From assembly GCA_050633265.1 (NCBI GenBank), contig JBOEGE010000001.1, positions 310,001 through 374,000 on the forward strand: a stretch of 64,000 nt of DNA. The letters are read 5' to 3'. Position numbers and translations under genes: made by a program. Position 1 is the stretch's first letter, and every line of letters begins with the position of its first letter. Shown here one piece after another: positions 9,336-18,713 of this stretch. Below the pieces are notes generated by a model. It was not told the DNA's origin and made no database searches. It saw nothing but the letters and a program-made list of their open reading frames with translations. This DNA is from JBLHZY01 sp050633265 (GTDB taxonomy: Bacteria > Pseudomonadota > Alphaproteobacteria > Rhodobacterales > Rhodobacteraceae).

Positions 9336-10442
9336 TCATTTACTATCAGCCACTTGCAGCGTGTCTTTGGGGGCAACGGGCAGCGAAATGCGAAACACGG
9401 TGCGCCCGGGATTGCTATCAACGGTGATCCAGCCATCGTGATCCGAGATGATCTTGGAGACCAGCGCAAGCCCAAGCCCTGTGCCGTTTTCGCGCCCCGA
9501 TACGAAAGGCTCAAAAATATCGCCGGCGATCTCGGGCGGCAGGCCCGGCCCATCATCAATAATCTCGACCTGAAGCGGCAAAGCGCCGCCCGATCCATCC
9601 TTGCGCCGCAAGCGCAGCGCCAGATCATAAAAGGTGCGAATGGTGATGGTGCCGCCCGCTTTTCCCGCCGCTTCAGAGGCATTCTTGAGCAGGTTCAAAA
9701 AGACTTGCAGCAATTGATCGCCATCAACAAAGGTTGGCGGAAGCGAGGGATCGAATTCCTCGTGAATGCGCATATTGGCGGCAAAACCTACCTTGGCCGA
9801 TTTGCGCGCGCGATCCAAAAGATCGTGAATATTCACGGCTTTGCGTTCGGGCGGGCGCAGATTGCCGAATTGTTCGACCTGCTCTAATAGGGCAACGATC
9901 CGCTTGCTTTCCGCCACGATCAGATCGGTCATTTCCTGATCCGCAGGCGGCAAACCCATCGAGAGAAGCTGCGCCGCCCCTGTGATCCCGGCAAGCGGGT
10001 TCTTGATCTCATGGGCCAGCATTTCCGCCATCCCGATCGCCGAACGGGCCGAAGATTTGACCGAAAACGCCCGCCCCAAACGATCCGCGATCTGGCGCGG
10101 CTCCATCAGCAGGATCACCGCCCCCGGCGATCCCACCAGCGGCGCGATCTGCATATTGCATTGCACCGGTGCAGCGTTGCCACCCGAGACATCGACATTG
10201 TTGATAAACATCGGCGCTGTATCACGGCGCACCCGCAAAAACGCCTCTTCAAGCGGTGCATCAATCGCGAGCCGATCAAACACCGGCTTGCCGCGCAGGG
10301 ATTTCGCCGAAGCATTGAGAAACTGCTCCGCGGCGGGGTTTGTCTCAACGATCATATCATCCGCGCCGATGATCAGCGCCGGAACAGGCAAGCTTGGCCA
10401 GATGTTTTCATTCAGCGGCGGCAGGATCGGTTTTGCAGACAT
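9336..10442 (-). CDS. ntrB: Nitrogen regulation histidine kinase NtrB
   Basis: 368 residues, with no membrane segments seen. An N-terminal PAS domain (~15-120) precedes HisKA with H144 in LAHEIKNPLAG and a HATPase_c domain ending in DDGPGLPPE and GTGLGLALV. NtrB is the soluble kinase/phosphatase that controls NtrC according to PII status. Its ATG shares one base with the dusB TAA (10442), so translation is coupled to dusB, the classic nifR3-ntrB-ntrC arrangement. Confidence 0.95.
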   Translation of the reverse strand: MSAKPILPPLNENIWPSLPVPALIIGADDMIVETNPAAEQFLNASAKSLRGKPVFDRLAIDAPLEEAFLRVRRDTAPMFINNVDVSGGNAAPVQCNMQIAPLVGSPGAVILLMEPRQIADRLGRAFSVKSSARSAIGMAEMLAHEIKNPLAGITGAAQLLSMGLPPADQEMTDLIVAESKRIVALLEQVEQFGNLRPPERKAVNIHDLLDRARKSAKVGFAANMRIHEEFDPSLPPTFVDGDQLLQVFLNLLKNASEAAGKAGGTITIRTFYDLALRLRRKDGSGGALPLQVEIIDDGPGLPPEIAGDIFEPFVSGRENGTGLGLALVSKIISDHDGWITVDSNPGRTVFRISLPVAPKDTLQVADSK

Positions 10443-11422
10443 TATGCCGCCTCCCGCTGATCGGCCAAAGCCTGAGGCAGAAGGGCAAGCACTTGTTTTG
10501 GCTCAGCTTTTGTTAGGATTTCGCGGCGCAGATCGCCCGGCGTTGCGGCCCGATCCATATACCAACCCAGATGTTTGCGCACCACCCGCGCGCCCAGATC
10601 ACGGCCATAAAACACAAGCGTCTCCTCGTAATGTCGGCAAGCAATCTCGGCCAAATCCGCCCCTTTTGGCGCGCCCGCCTCGGCCTGGCCCGCAAGCCCG
10701 GCCGCGATCTGCGCCAGCAGCCAAGGCGCGCCCTGAATGCCCCGCCCAATCATCACCCCATCCGCACCAGAGGCTTTCAGCGCGGCGCGGGCCGTTGCCG
10801 TATCGGTGATATCGCCATTGGCCACGACGGGGATGTTCACCGCCGCTTTAACAGCCGCAATCGCCGCCCAATCCGCGCGCCCCTTATAGAACTGGCAGCG
10901 GGTGCGCCCATGGATCGTGATCATCTGAATGCCCGCCGCTTCGGCCCGCGCCGCAAGCTCTGGCGCATTATGCAGCGCATCATCCCAGCCAAGCCGGGTT
11001 TTGAGCGTCACCGGGATCGAAACCGCGCCAACCACCGCCTCAATCAGCCCCAAAGCATGATCCAAATCGCGCAGCAAAGCCGAGCCGGAATATCCATTCA
11101 CAACCTTTTTCGCCGGGCAGCCCATGTTGATATCAATAATGCGCGCGCCGTCCGCTTCGACCATACGCGCCGCTTCGGCCATCCAGCTTGCTTCGCGCCC
11201 GGCGATCTGCACAGCCGTATTGGCCACGCCAATCCCAAGCTCGGCCCGCTCGCGCGTTCCGGCGCGCGCCTGCACCATCTCTTGGCTGGCGACCATTTCC
11301 GAAACGACAAGCCCCGCGCCAAATCCCTGAACCAGATTGCGAAAGGGCAGATCGGTGATTCCGGCCATCGGCGCCAGAAACACCGGCGTCGTAAAGGTGG
11401 TATCTGCCAATTTGATAGCCAA
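10442..11422 (-). CDS. dusB: tRNA dihydrouridine synthase DusB (NifR3)
   Basis: 326 residues from a predicted TTG start at 11420-11422, chosen because AAGGA stands eight bases upstream and the Dus fold begins right after (TTPVFLAPMAGITD). The open frame continues upstream to 11818, but that part is antisense to ispDF and not Dus-like. An FMN-dependent TIM barrel is evident, with the GCPAKKV motif carrying the catalytic Cys and the GR(T)RCQFYKG and ANGDI segments. The enzyme reduces uridines in tRNA D-loops. It is the first gene of the dusB-ntrBC-ntrYX cluster. Confidence 0.93.
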   Translation of the reverse strand: MAIKLADTTFTTPVFLAPMAGITDLPFRNLVQGFGAGLVVSEMVASQEMVQARAGTRERAELGIGVANTAVQIAGREASWMAEAARMVEADGARIIDINMGCPAKKVVNGYSGSALLRDLDHALGLIEAVVGAVSIPVTLKTRLGWDDALHNAPELAARAEAAGIQMITIHGRTRCQFYKGRADWAAIAAVKAAVNIPVVANGDITDTATARAALKASGADGVMIGRGIQGAPWLLAQIAAGLAGQAEAGAPKGADLAEIACRHYEETLVFYGRDLGARVVRKHLGWYMDRAATPGDLRREILTKAEPKQVLALLPQALADQREAA

Positions 11423-11612
11423 ACGCTTAATCCTTGTGCACTCTTCATCAGGACTAGCCGAGCGCCCCCCAAGGTGCAATCTCTCTCGCGGGCAATATTG
11501 GCGCAAAAACAGCATTCGCCTAATATTTAAGCACAGTACCCTGCGGCAGCGCCGCCCATTGTCAGCAAGTTGCGCAACACTTAGACATATCAAGCAATTC
11601 AGCGGAGCCAGA

Positions 11613-12851
11613 ATGCCCGATATCGATCCAAATACGCCCAATCCGCGCTCAGCGGCAGGCACGGAGCCAAAAGCCGCCCCAAAAACCGCCGCAATCATCG
11701 TTGCGGCCGGGCGCGGCACCCGCGCAGGCGGCACGCTTCCCAAACAATGGCAAAGCCTCGGCGCGCGCCCGATCATCGCCCATAGCCTGGCCGCTTTTGA
11801 AAGCCACCCAGAGATCAATCACATCATCCTGGTGATCCATGCCGATGATAAGAACCGCGCGCAATCCCTTGATACATCAGCACAAATCGTTATCGGAGGG
11901 GCGGATCGCGCCGCTTCGGTTCTGGCCGGGCTTGAGGCGCTCGATGCGCATCACGAGGCCCATAGCCATGTTTTGATCCATGATGTTGCCCGCCCGATGA
12001 TCAATCATTCGGTGATCTCCGAGGTCATCACTGCGCTGCAATCGGCCCCCGGCGCCGCCCCTGCCCTTGCCATTACAGATGCGCTCTGGACGGCAAAGGC
12101 GCAAAGCCGCGAAGGTCATGAGGTCTCTGGCACCCAATCGCGCGACGGGCTGTTTCGCGCCCAGACCCCGCAAGGCTTTGAATTCTCAGGAATTCTCGCC
12201 GCGCACAGGGGCCATCCAGGCGGCGCTGCGGATGATGTCGAGGTGGCGCGCGCGGCCGGGATGCGCATCACCATCACCAAGGGCAGCGAGCAAAACCTAA
12301 AAATCACCCACCCCGAGGATTTCGCCCGGGCAGAGAAGATGTTGAAAGAGGATCAAATGGATATACGGCTGGGCAACGGCTATGATGTGCACCGCTTTGG
12401 CCCCGGGGATCATGTGATCCTGTGCGGGGTGAAAATCGCGCATGATCAAGGGCTTGTGGGGCATTCCGATGCGGATGTGGGCATGCATGCTTTGACGGAT
12501 GCGATTTACGGCGCGCTTGCGGATGGCGATATTGGCCGCCATTTCCCGCCCTCTGATCCCCAGTGGAAGGGCGCGGCCTCTGATATTTTCCTCAAACATG
12601 CCATCCAACGCGCCCGCGCCCGCGGATTTGCGCTTGGTAACGCAGACGTAACTCTTATCTGCGAAGAACCAAAGATAACGCCCCATGCGGGCAAAATGAT
12701 TGAGGTTTTGGCGCAGATATTGAGCGTCGAGCAGGAGCGCATATCGGTGAAGGCCACCACATCAGAGCAGCTCGGCTTTACCGGGCGCAAAGAAGGGATC
12801 GCAGCGATTGCGACGGCCAGCTTGATCAATGCAAGCGGGGCAACCGCATGA
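11613..12851 (+). CDS. ispDF: Bifunctional IspD/IspF (MEP isoprenoid pathway)
   Basis: 412 residues. The start at 11613 has GGAG five bases upstream; a longer frame from 11337 overlaps dusB and is rejected. Residues ~25-245 form IspD (CTP:2-C-methyl-D-erythritol 4-phosphate cytidylyltransferase; IIVAAGRGTRAG, PKQW, HDVARP). From residue 249, IspF (2,4-cyclodiphosphate synthase) begins with GNGYDVHRF and continues with HSDADVGMHALTDA and TTSEQLGFTGR. The two activities flank the IspE step; this fusion is common in alphaproteobacteria. Its TGA overlaps the pgpA ATG. Confidence 0.97.
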   Translation: MPDIDPNTPNPRSAAGTEPKAAPKTAAIIVAAGRGTRAGGTLPKQWQSLGARPIIAHSLAAFESHPEINHIILVIHADDKNRAQSLDTSAQIVIGGADRAASVLAGLEALDAHHEAHSHVLIHDVARPMINHSVISEVITALQSAPGAAPALAITDALWTAKAQSREGHEVSGTQSRDGLFRAQTPQGFEFSGILAAHRGHPGGAADDVEVARAAGMRITITKGSEQNLKITHPEDFARAEKMLKEDQMDIRLGNGYDVHRFGPGDHVILCGVKIAHDQGLVGHSDADVGMHALTDAIYGALADGDIGRHFPPSDPQWKGAASDIFLKHAIQRARARGFALGNADVTLICEEPKITPHAGKMIEVLAQILSVEQERISVKATTSEQLGFTGRKEGIAAIATASLINASGATA

Positions 12852-13345
12852 AAGGCTTTGCCCGTATGATCGCGACCCTCTTTTACGTAGGAACCCTGCG
12901 CCCCGCGCCGGGCACTTGGGGCTCGGCCGCGGCCCTGCCCCTGCTCTGGCTGCTGCATCAATTGGGCGGATTTGCCCTTGTTGCCCTCGCCACTTTGGCC
13001 GTTTTCGCGCTTGGCTGGTGGGCAACGATTGAGGCCACGCGGGGCGAGGCAGATCATGACCCATCCGAGATCGTGATTGATGAGGTTGCGGGCCAGTGGC
13101 TTGCGCTTTGGCCTGTCTCTTATGGGGCGATGTTCATGGGCGCGGATGTTTTGGCGCTCTGGCCCGGCTGGATCGCCGGATTTGTGCTGTTTCGTCTGTA
13201 TGACATCACCAAACCCGGCCCCGTTGGCTGGGCCGATCGCAAACATACGCCGCTTGGGGTGATGCTTGACGATATGATCGCGGGGCTTCTGGCCGCGCTC
13301 ACGGTAATTGCGCTTGGGGCGCTCTGGCATGGATTTATGATATGA
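12848..13345 (+). CDS. pgpA: Phosphatidylglycerophosphatase A
   Basis: 165 residues, three to four hydrophobic segments, and the PgpA signatures GTLRPAPGTWGS near the N-terminus, EIVIDEVAGQW in the middle and RLYDITKPGPVGWADR later. It dephosphorylates phosphatidylglycerol phosphate in the inner membrane. It overlaps ispDF (ATGA, 12848) and the next gene (ATGA, 13342) by four bases each, so the three genes form one translationally coupled unit. Confidence 0.95.
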   Translation: MKGFARMIATLFYVGTLRPAPGTWGSAAALPLLWLLHQLGGFALVALATLAVFALGWWATIEATRGEADHDPSEIVIDEVAGQWLALWPVSYGAMFMGADVLALWPGWIAGFVLFRLYDITKPGPVGWADRKHTPLGVMLDDMIAGLLAALTVIALGALWHGFMI

Positions 13346-13824
13346 GATCACAATTCTCGGTAGAAGAAGTTCTTGAAGAGGCGCGCGCACGCGGCTGGAA
13401 AATCGTTGTGGCCGAAAGCTGCACTGGTGGGCTGCTCGGCGCCACATTGACCGAGGTTCCCGGTTCTTCGGATGTTTTTGAAGCCGGGTTTGTGACCTAT
13501 TCCAACGCTGCCAAACAATCCATGCTCAGCGTCCTTGAGGGCACATTGATCAAACATGGCGCGGTCAGCCAAGCGGTTGCCCGGCAAATGGCCGCAGGCG
13601 CGATCACTTATAGCGCCGCGGATATTTCTGTTGCCATCACAGGCGTTGCAGGCCCCGGCGCCACAGGCGACAAACCCGAGGGGCGCGTTTGCTTTGCAGT
13701 GGCCGCCCCCGATTATACATTTGCGGAAACCGTTGAATTTGGCCCGATCGGGCGGATCGCTGTGCGCAATGCCAGCGTCGATCATGCGCTTAGCCTGTTG
13801 ATGGATGCGATGGTTCAGGAATAA
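13342..13824 (+). CDS. CinA-family nicotinamide-nucleotide amidase (PncC type)
   Basis: 160 residues corresponding to the stand-alone C-terminal CinA domain (AESCTGGLLGA, GAVSQAVARQMA, ITGVAGPGA, KPEGRVCFAV). The family deamidates nicotinamide mononucleotide to recycle pyridine nucleotides. The N-terminal MoCF domain of full-length CinA is absent, which is usual for this form. The gene closes the ispDF-pgpA unit. Confidence 0.92.
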   Translation: MRSQFSVEEVLEEARARGWKIVVAESCTGGLLGATLTEVPGSSDVFEAGFVTYSNAAKQSMLSVLEGTLIKHGAVSQAVARQMAAGAITYSAADISVAITGVAGPGATGDKPEGRVCFAVAAPDYTFAETVEFGPIGRIAVRNASVDHALSLLMDAMVQE

Positions 13825-14086
13825 GCCGCAGGAAGGCGCGCGCCAAACCCAAAGCCCCGCACCCAAACCGCGCCCCAAAACCAATCGCGCGGCCAACCGC
13901 CAAGACAGGCCAGCAACTTCGCAAACCGCCCATTTTATGCGCAACCACACGCCAGACCGTGCAAATATTATGCATTTTGCAGATTGCCCAGTTTTTCAGC
14001 AAGTAAAAGCCCGCTTCGCCCCTTTCTTTTGCGCCGCAAAGACGCTTTGACCCCTCAAAACCAAATCACACCTTTGGGAGGGGACT

Positions 14087-15268
14087 ATGCTCGCAGCTGA
14101 TACAGCCTGGATTATTACCGCCACGGCGCTTGTACTATTCATGACATTGCCGGGGCTCGCGCTGTTTTATGGCGGGCTCGTTCGGGCGCGCAATGTGCTT
14201 AGCGTTTTCATGCATTGCTATGCGATTGCCTGCGCGATGAGCATCGCCTGGTTCGCCCTTGGCTACTCGATCGCTTTTGGCGAGGGCAATGCCTATTGGG
14301 GCGGGCTGAGCAAAGCCTTCCTAAGCGGGATCACCGCCGATACGCTTTCGGGAACCATCCCCGAAGTGCTGTTCTTTGCCTTTCAGATGACCTTCGCCAT
14401 CATCACGCCTGCGCTGATCGTCGGCGCCTATGTTGAGCGAATTTCCTTTGGCTTTGTTGTCCTGTTTTCAACCCTTTGGATGCTGATCTGTTACGCGCCT
14501 GTGGCCCATTGGATCTGGGGCGGCGGCATGCTTGCGGATGGCGGGATTTTCGGCGCCATCGGCGCGCGTGATTTTGCTGGCGGCATCGTTGTGCATGAAA
14601 CGGCTGGCCTTGCGGCCCTCGTGATTGCGGTGATGCTTGGCGCGCGCAAAGTGAAAAACAAACCGCCCCATAACCCGGGCTATGTGATGATCGGTGCGGC
14701 GATGCTCTGGGTTGGCTGGTTTGGCTTTAACGGCGGCTCGCAGCTCGCAGCCGATGGCGGCGCGGCCATGGCGATCACAGTGACCCATATCTCGGCCGCT
14801 ATGGCCTCGCTCACTTGGGCGCTTTGGGAACGCATCCGCTTTGGCAAAGCCTCCCTTGTTGGCATCGTCACCGGAACAATCGCAGGCCTTGCTTCGATCA
14901 CCCCCGCCTCGGGCTTTGTGACCCCTGTTCAAGCCCTGATCATCGGCGCGGTTGCCGGCATCCTGTGCCAAGAAGCCGTGGGCCTGATCCGCAACAAGAT
15001 CAAGATCGACGACACGCTCGATGTCTTCGCGGTGCACGGCGTTGGCGGGATTTTCGGCACGATCATGATCGCCGCCTTTGTCGAGGATAGCACATGGATC
15101 GCCCAACTTGGATCGCTGGCTGTGGTCGGCATCTGGACAATCGCGATAACGGTGATCCTCGTTTTGATCACGCGCATCTTTGTGACCTTCCGGGTCAACG
15201 AAGAAACAGAACACGCCGGGCTCGACATCACCCAACACGGCGAAAGTGCCTATGATCACGTCTCTTAA
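14087..15268 (+). CDS. amtB: Ammonium transporter AmtB
   Basis: 393 residues, about eleven membrane segments. The twin pore histidines are H170 (VVHETAGLAAL) and H317 (FAVHGVGGIFG), and the signature with aromatic residues (WVGWFGFNGGSQ) is present. GGGAGGGG is a strong ribosome binding site seven bases before the ATG. No PII gene (glnK) is next to it: the 262 bp upstream hold no open frame of that kind. The protein is shorter than many Amt proteins (400-450 aa) and seems to lack an N-terminal signal peptide. A terminator follows. Confidence 0.95.
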   Translation: MLAADTAWIITATALVLFMTLPGLALFYGGLVRARNVLSVFMHCYAIACAMSIAWFALGYSIAFGEGNAYWGGLSKAFLSGITADTLSGTIPEVLFFAFQMTFAIITPALIVGAYVERISFGFVVLFSTLWMLICYAPVAHWIWGGGMLADGGIFGAIGARDFAGGIVVHETAGLAALVIAVMLGARKVKNKPPHNPGYVMIGAAMLWVGWFGFNGGSQLAADGGAAMAITVTHISAAMASLTWALWERIRFGKASLVGIVTGTIAGLASITPASGFVTPVQALIIGAVAGILCQEAVGLIRNKIKIDDTLDVFAVHGVGGIFGTIMIAAFVEDSTWIAQLGSLAVVGIWTIAITVILVLITRIFVTFRVNEETEHAGLDITQHGESAYDHVS

Positions 15269-15285
15269 GGCGCTCTAAACAAACG

Positions 15286-15323
15286 AAAAACGTCCAGTCC
15301 TTACAACAGGGCTGGCCGTTTTT
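15286..15323. terminator. Bidirectional rho-independent terminator
   Basis: AAAAACGTCCAGTCC, an 8-base loop, then GGGCTGGCCGTTTTT. The stem has A and T runs on both sides, so it can end both amtB (plus) and the converging minus-strand gene at 15349. Confidence 0.85.
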
Positions 15324-15348
15324 CATTCTTCAAAGCGCGCAGGGGCGC

Positions 15349-15804
15349 CTAAACCGCCGCCCCATAAAGCGCCTTGGCCCGCGCCTCATAGGCCCGCACG
15401 ATCCGCTGCATCGCCTCATTGAACACAACCCCAATGACCTTCTGCAAGATCACATTCTTAAACTCGTAATCGACAAAGAATTTAACCTCGCAACCGCCCT
15501 CATCAAGATCAGCAAAATCCCACCGCGCGACCAGATGCTTAAACGGCCCGTCCAGATATTCCGTATCAATCCGATGCGTGGCGGGCCACATCGTTACCCG
15601 GCTGCCAAAGCGCTCGCGAAACACTTTGAAAGAAACGACCAAATCCGCCTCCATCACCGAATGATCACTATTCTCAGTCGTTGAACGGATGCGCGCGGCC
15701 GAAATCCACGGCAGATATTCAGGATATTTCGCCACATCCGCCACCAGATCATACATCTGGCGCGCGCTATAGGGCATCACTCGGGTCTCATTATGTGTGG
15801 TCAT
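15349..15804 (-). CDS. RatA/COQ10-like START-domain protein
   Basis: 151 residues from the start MTTHNETRVMPYSARQMYDLVADVAKYPEYLPW, typical of the polyketide cyclase/COQ10 family. Members act in ubiquinone binding (mitochondrial COQ10) or, as E. coli RatA, on 70S assembly; in alphaproteobacteria the COQ10-like role is more often assumed. An upstream in-frame ATG at 15840 is possible but adds non-conserved residues. It converges on amtB and is divergent from the purine phosphoribosyltransferase gene. Confidence 0.85.
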   Translation of the reverse strand: MTTHNETRVMPYSARQMYDLVADVAKYPEYLPWISAARIRSTTENSDHSVMEADLVVSFKVFRERFGSRVTMWPATHRIDTEYLDGPFKHLVARWDFADLDEGGCEVKFFVDYEFKNVILQKVIGVVFNEAMQRIVRAYEARAKALYGAAV

Positions 15805-15872
15805 TGGGCCATCTGCTTGGTGACATTCGCCCCCGATCAACTAAACTGAGGCGGGAAATGCAAGGGGGTGAC

Positions 15873-16451
15873 ATGCCGCAGCGCGACTATGTGATAGATC
15901 GAATGATTTCGGCCAAGGCCATTGCGGCGCGGATTGAAGAGCTCGCCCGCGAGATCCGCGATCATTATGCCGATACGGATAAGCTTGTTGTCGTCGGGCT
16001 TTTGCGCGGCTCGTTTGTCTTTATCGCCGATCTGGTGCGCGAATTGGACCTGCCGGTTGAGGTCGATTTCTTGGAGGCCTCCTCTTACGGCGATTCCATG
16101 CACTCCTCGCGAGAAGTCCGCATTCTCAAAGACTTACGCGGCGAAATTTCGGGGCGCGATGTTTTGGTCGTTGAGGATATCGTTGATACGGGCCACACGT
16201 TGACCCATGTGATGAGCCTGCTCAATTCGCGCCATCCGGCCCGCATTGAGACCATCGCCCTGCTCGACAAACCAACAAGGCGCGAGGTGCCGTTCAAGGC
16301 CACATGGACGGGTTTTGAAATCCCGGATGAATTCGTCGTTGGCTACGGAATTGATTTTGCGCAGCGCAATCGCAACCTGCCCTATATCGGCAAAGTCCGC
16401 TTTACCGGCGCGGAGGCAAGCGCCAAAACCACCGCTGAGGCGGTAAAGTGA
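15873..16451 (+). CDS. hpt: Hypoxanthine phosphoribosyltransferase
   Basis: 192 residues from the ATG at 15873, preceded by AAGGGGGT. The PRPP-binding loop (VLVVEDIVDTGHTL) and FLRGSF-like and GYGIDFAQRNRNLPYIGKV segments mark purine salvage enzymes of the Hpt type. Hpt converts hypoxanthine and guanine to IMP and GMP. A longer frame upstream overlaps the divergent gene and is rejected. The last bases overlap the GTG of a small membrane ORF. Confidence 0.93.
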   Translation: MPQRDYVIDRMISAKAIAARIEELAREIRDHYADTDKLVVVGLLRGSFVFIADLVRELDLPVEVDFLEASSYGDSMHSSREVRILKDLRGEISGRDVLVVEDIVDTGHTLTHVMSLLNSRHPARIETIALLDKPTRREVPFKATWTGFEIPDEFVVGYGIDFAQRNRNLPYIGKVRFTGAEASAKTTAEAVK

Positions 16452-16627
16452 ACCCGCGCTGGTTCTTGCGCGCCTCAAAACTCGCGCGCAATCCGCCCTC
16501 GTGGAAACGGGTCGTGCTTGGGGCGGCGGTGATCGCCATGTGCCTTGCGCTTGTCGGGGTCGAATATTTCATCGGCTGGCCGGATTTTTTAACGCTGGAT
16601 CGCCCGCCGCGCGGCATTGGCCGCTAA
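16448..16627 (+). CDS. Small single-pass membrane protein, 59 aa
   Basis: A GTG start overlaps the hpt TGA (GTGA, 16448-16451). The frame begins M-N-P-R-W-F-L-R, carries one hydrophobic stretch (VVLGAAVIAMCLALVGVEYFI), and ends in a conserved-looking tail GWPDFLTLDRPPRGIGR. Coupling to hpt and a cytochrome c gene starting 24 bp later argue that it is real. The function is unknown. Confidence 0.7.
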   Translation: MNPRWFLRASKLARNPPSWKRVVLGAAVIAMCLALVGVEYFIGWPDFLTLDRPPRGIGR

Positions 16628-16651
16628 CCGAAACGGAATGAGGATCAAAAG

Positions 16652-17536
16652 ATGAAAAAAAACCTGCGCCGCCTGATCGCCCTCGCCCTTGTTGCCGCCA
16701 TCGCCGCATGGTTTCTCACCGCGCCAAAACGCGCCGATCCAGACATTATCGCGGGTATCGCGCCGGATCTGGCCCTTGGCGAACAGACTTTCATCGCAGG
16801 CGGTTGCAGCGCTTGCCACGCGGTTGAAGGGGCCGATGATCGCCTTGTTCTTTCGGGCGGCATGGGGTTTGACTCCCCCTTCGGGATTTTCTATGCCCCA
16901 AATATTTCCCCATCAGAACAAGGGATTGGCGGATGGAGCGCGCTCGATCTGATCAATGCGATGCAGCATGGCACATCCCCCAAAGGCGCCCATTACTACC
17001 CCGCCTTCCCCTATACAACCTATCAAAATGCCGACCCGGCCGAGATCGTCTCGCTCCACGCCTATCTGCAAACCCTGCCCCAAGATGCAACCCCCTCGCG
17101 CGCCCATGATGTGGGCTTTCCCTTCAATATCCGGCGCAGCTTGGGCGGCTGGAAACTGCTGTTTATGCGCGCGGGTTGGACTATCGATCCCGGCGATCTG
17201 ACTGATGAAGAAACCCGCGGCCGCTATCTTGCCGAAGCGCTTGGCCATTGCTCCGAATGCCACACGCCGCGCAATATCCTTGGCGGGCCGCAACGCAGCA
17301 AATGGCTCTCTGGTGCGCCAAATCCATCGGGCAAAGGCGAGATACCAAATATCACACCCGGCGGGCTGGATTGGTCTGAGGGCGAAATCCTTGAGTATCT
17401 CACATCCGGCTTCACGCCCGATTTTGATACAGTGGGCGGCCATATGACAGCCGTGGTTGAAAACCTTGCCCAACTGCCCGCAAGCGATCGCGCCGCCATC
17501 GCGGCCTATCTCAAACGGGTGCCGGCGCAGCCCTAA
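16652..17536 (+). CDS. Dihaem cytochrome c, membrane-anchored or periplasmic
   Basis: 294 residues with an uncleaved-looking N-terminal hydrophobic segment (5-23). Two c-type haem sites are seen, CSACH (C52-H56) and CSECH (C200-H204), each in its own cytochrome c fold. It resembles the cytochrome subunits of quinohaemoprotein alcohol/sugar dehydrogenases and thiosulphate-linked dihaem cytochromes. No dehydrogenase gene is adjacent, so the electron donor cannot be named. It is probably co-transcribed with hpt and the 59-aa ORF. Confidence 0.9.
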   Translation: MKKNLRRLIALALVAAIAAWFLTAPKRADPDIIAGIAPDLALGEQTFIAGGCSACHAVEGADDRLVLSGGMGFDSPFGIFYAPNISPSEQGIGGWSALDLINAMQHGTSPKGAHYYPAFPYTTYQNADPAEIVSLHAYLQTLPQDATPSRAHDVGFPFNIRRSLGGWKLLFMRAGWTIDPGDLTDEETRGRYLAEALGHCSECHTPRNILGGPQRSKWLSGAPNPSGKGEIPNITPGGLDWSEGEILEYLTSGFTPDFDTVGGHMTAVVENLAQLPASDRAAIAAYLKRVPAQP

Positions 17537-17575
17537 ACCGCTTTAAGAAACCCGCGCAAGGCATTGATATCAAGG

Positions 17576-18529
17576 CTAAACCCGGCCAAGCTTTGCCATG
17601 CGCGCATCGCGAAGCCGGGCAAAATCATCGCCCGCGTGATACGAGGAGCGCGTCAGCGGGGTTGCCGAAACCATCAAGAAGCCTTTGCCATATGCGGCCT
17701 TTTCATAGGCGGCAAATTCCTCTGGTGTCACGAAGCGATCCACCGCGTGGTGCTTTGGCGTTGGCTGGAGATACTGGCCAATGGTCAGAAAATCGATGTC
17801 AGCGGCGCGCATGTCTTCCATCACCTGCATCACCGCTTGGCGATCCTCTCCAAGCCCAACCATGATGCCGGATTTGGTAAACATGCTGGGATCAAGCTCC
17901 TTGACCCGCTGCAAAAGCCGCAAGGAATGGAAATACCGCGCGCCGGGGCGCACTTCGGGATAAAGCCCGGGCACCGTTTCAAGATTGTGATTGAACACAT
18001 CCGGCTTGGCCGCAACCACCTCTTCCAGCGCTTCAGGCGCGCATTTGATGAAATCGGGTGTTAGAATTTCGATCGTTGTATCAGGGGCTTGGCGGCGAAT
18101 GGCGCGGATCGTCTGGGCGAAATGCGCAGCCCCCCCATCCTCAACATCATCGCGATCCACCGATGTGATCACCACATGGTTCAGCCCCAATTTCTTCACC
18201 GCATCGGCCACACGCCCCGGCTCAAACACATCGAGATCCTCAGGCGGTTTGCCGGTCGCGATGTTGCAGAAGGTACAAGCGCGGGTGCAAACCTCGCCCA
18301 TAATCATCATCGTGGCATGGCCCTGCGACCAGCACTCGCCAACATTCGGGCAGCCCGCCTCTTCGCAGACGGTCGTTAACTTATGCTCGCGCATGATCGC
18401 GTGGGTCTTGGCATAACCGGCGCCGCCGGGCGCTTTAACGCGTATCCAGCTCGGCTTTTTGGGCTGGGCATTATCAGCGCGATGCGCCTTTTCAGGATGC
18501 CGTTCGCCGGGGATTTTCAGATCACGCAT
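17576..18529 (-). CDS. lipA: Lipoyl synthase LipA
   Basis: 317 residues from the ATG at 18529, with AAGGAGT upstream; the frame is open further but the extension is not LipA-like. The auxiliary cluster ligands C55, C60, C66 (CX4CX5C) and the radical-SAM cluster C81, C85, C88 (CX3CX2C) are intact, as is the C-terminal RSSYHA serine that ligates the auxiliary cluster. LipA inserts two sulphurs into protein-bound octanoyl groups. Confidence 0.97.
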   Translation of the reverse strand: MRDLKIPGERHPEKAHRADNAQPKKPSWIRVKAPGGAGYAKTHAIMREHKLTTVCEEAGCPNVGECWSQGHATMMIMGEVCTRACTFCNIATGKPPEDLDVFEPGRVADAVKKLGLNHVVITSVDRDDVEDGGAAHFAQTIRAIRRQAPDTTIEILTPDFIKCAPEALEEVVAAKPDVFNHNLETVPGLYPEVRPGARYFHSLRLLQRVKELDPSMFTKSGIMVGLGEDRQAVMQVMEDMRAADIDFLTIGQYLQPTPKHHAVDRFVTPEEFAAYEKAAYGKGFLMVSATPLTRSSYHAGDDFARLRDARMAKLGRV

Positions 18530-18713
18530 GATGCACTCCTTTGCCTCATATATAGCCATAGCGCCGCAGAATGTAACGTTCAAACGCTGCCTTCGCTGCA
18601 ACCGCGAGAAATTTGCCGCCAAACGGTTGAAACCGCCCTTAGAATCGTTCTACCCCGGCCCCAAGAGCGCCTGCGTGGCGCGTGATTTGCGTAGATTATG
18701 AGGATACCAAGAG

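Noticed and set aside
8377..9441. Long plus-strand open frame opposite ntrC
   Set aside because: Antisense shadow in GC-rich DNA; basic, His/Arg/Gln-rich translation without domains, while the minus strand encodes a complete NtrC.
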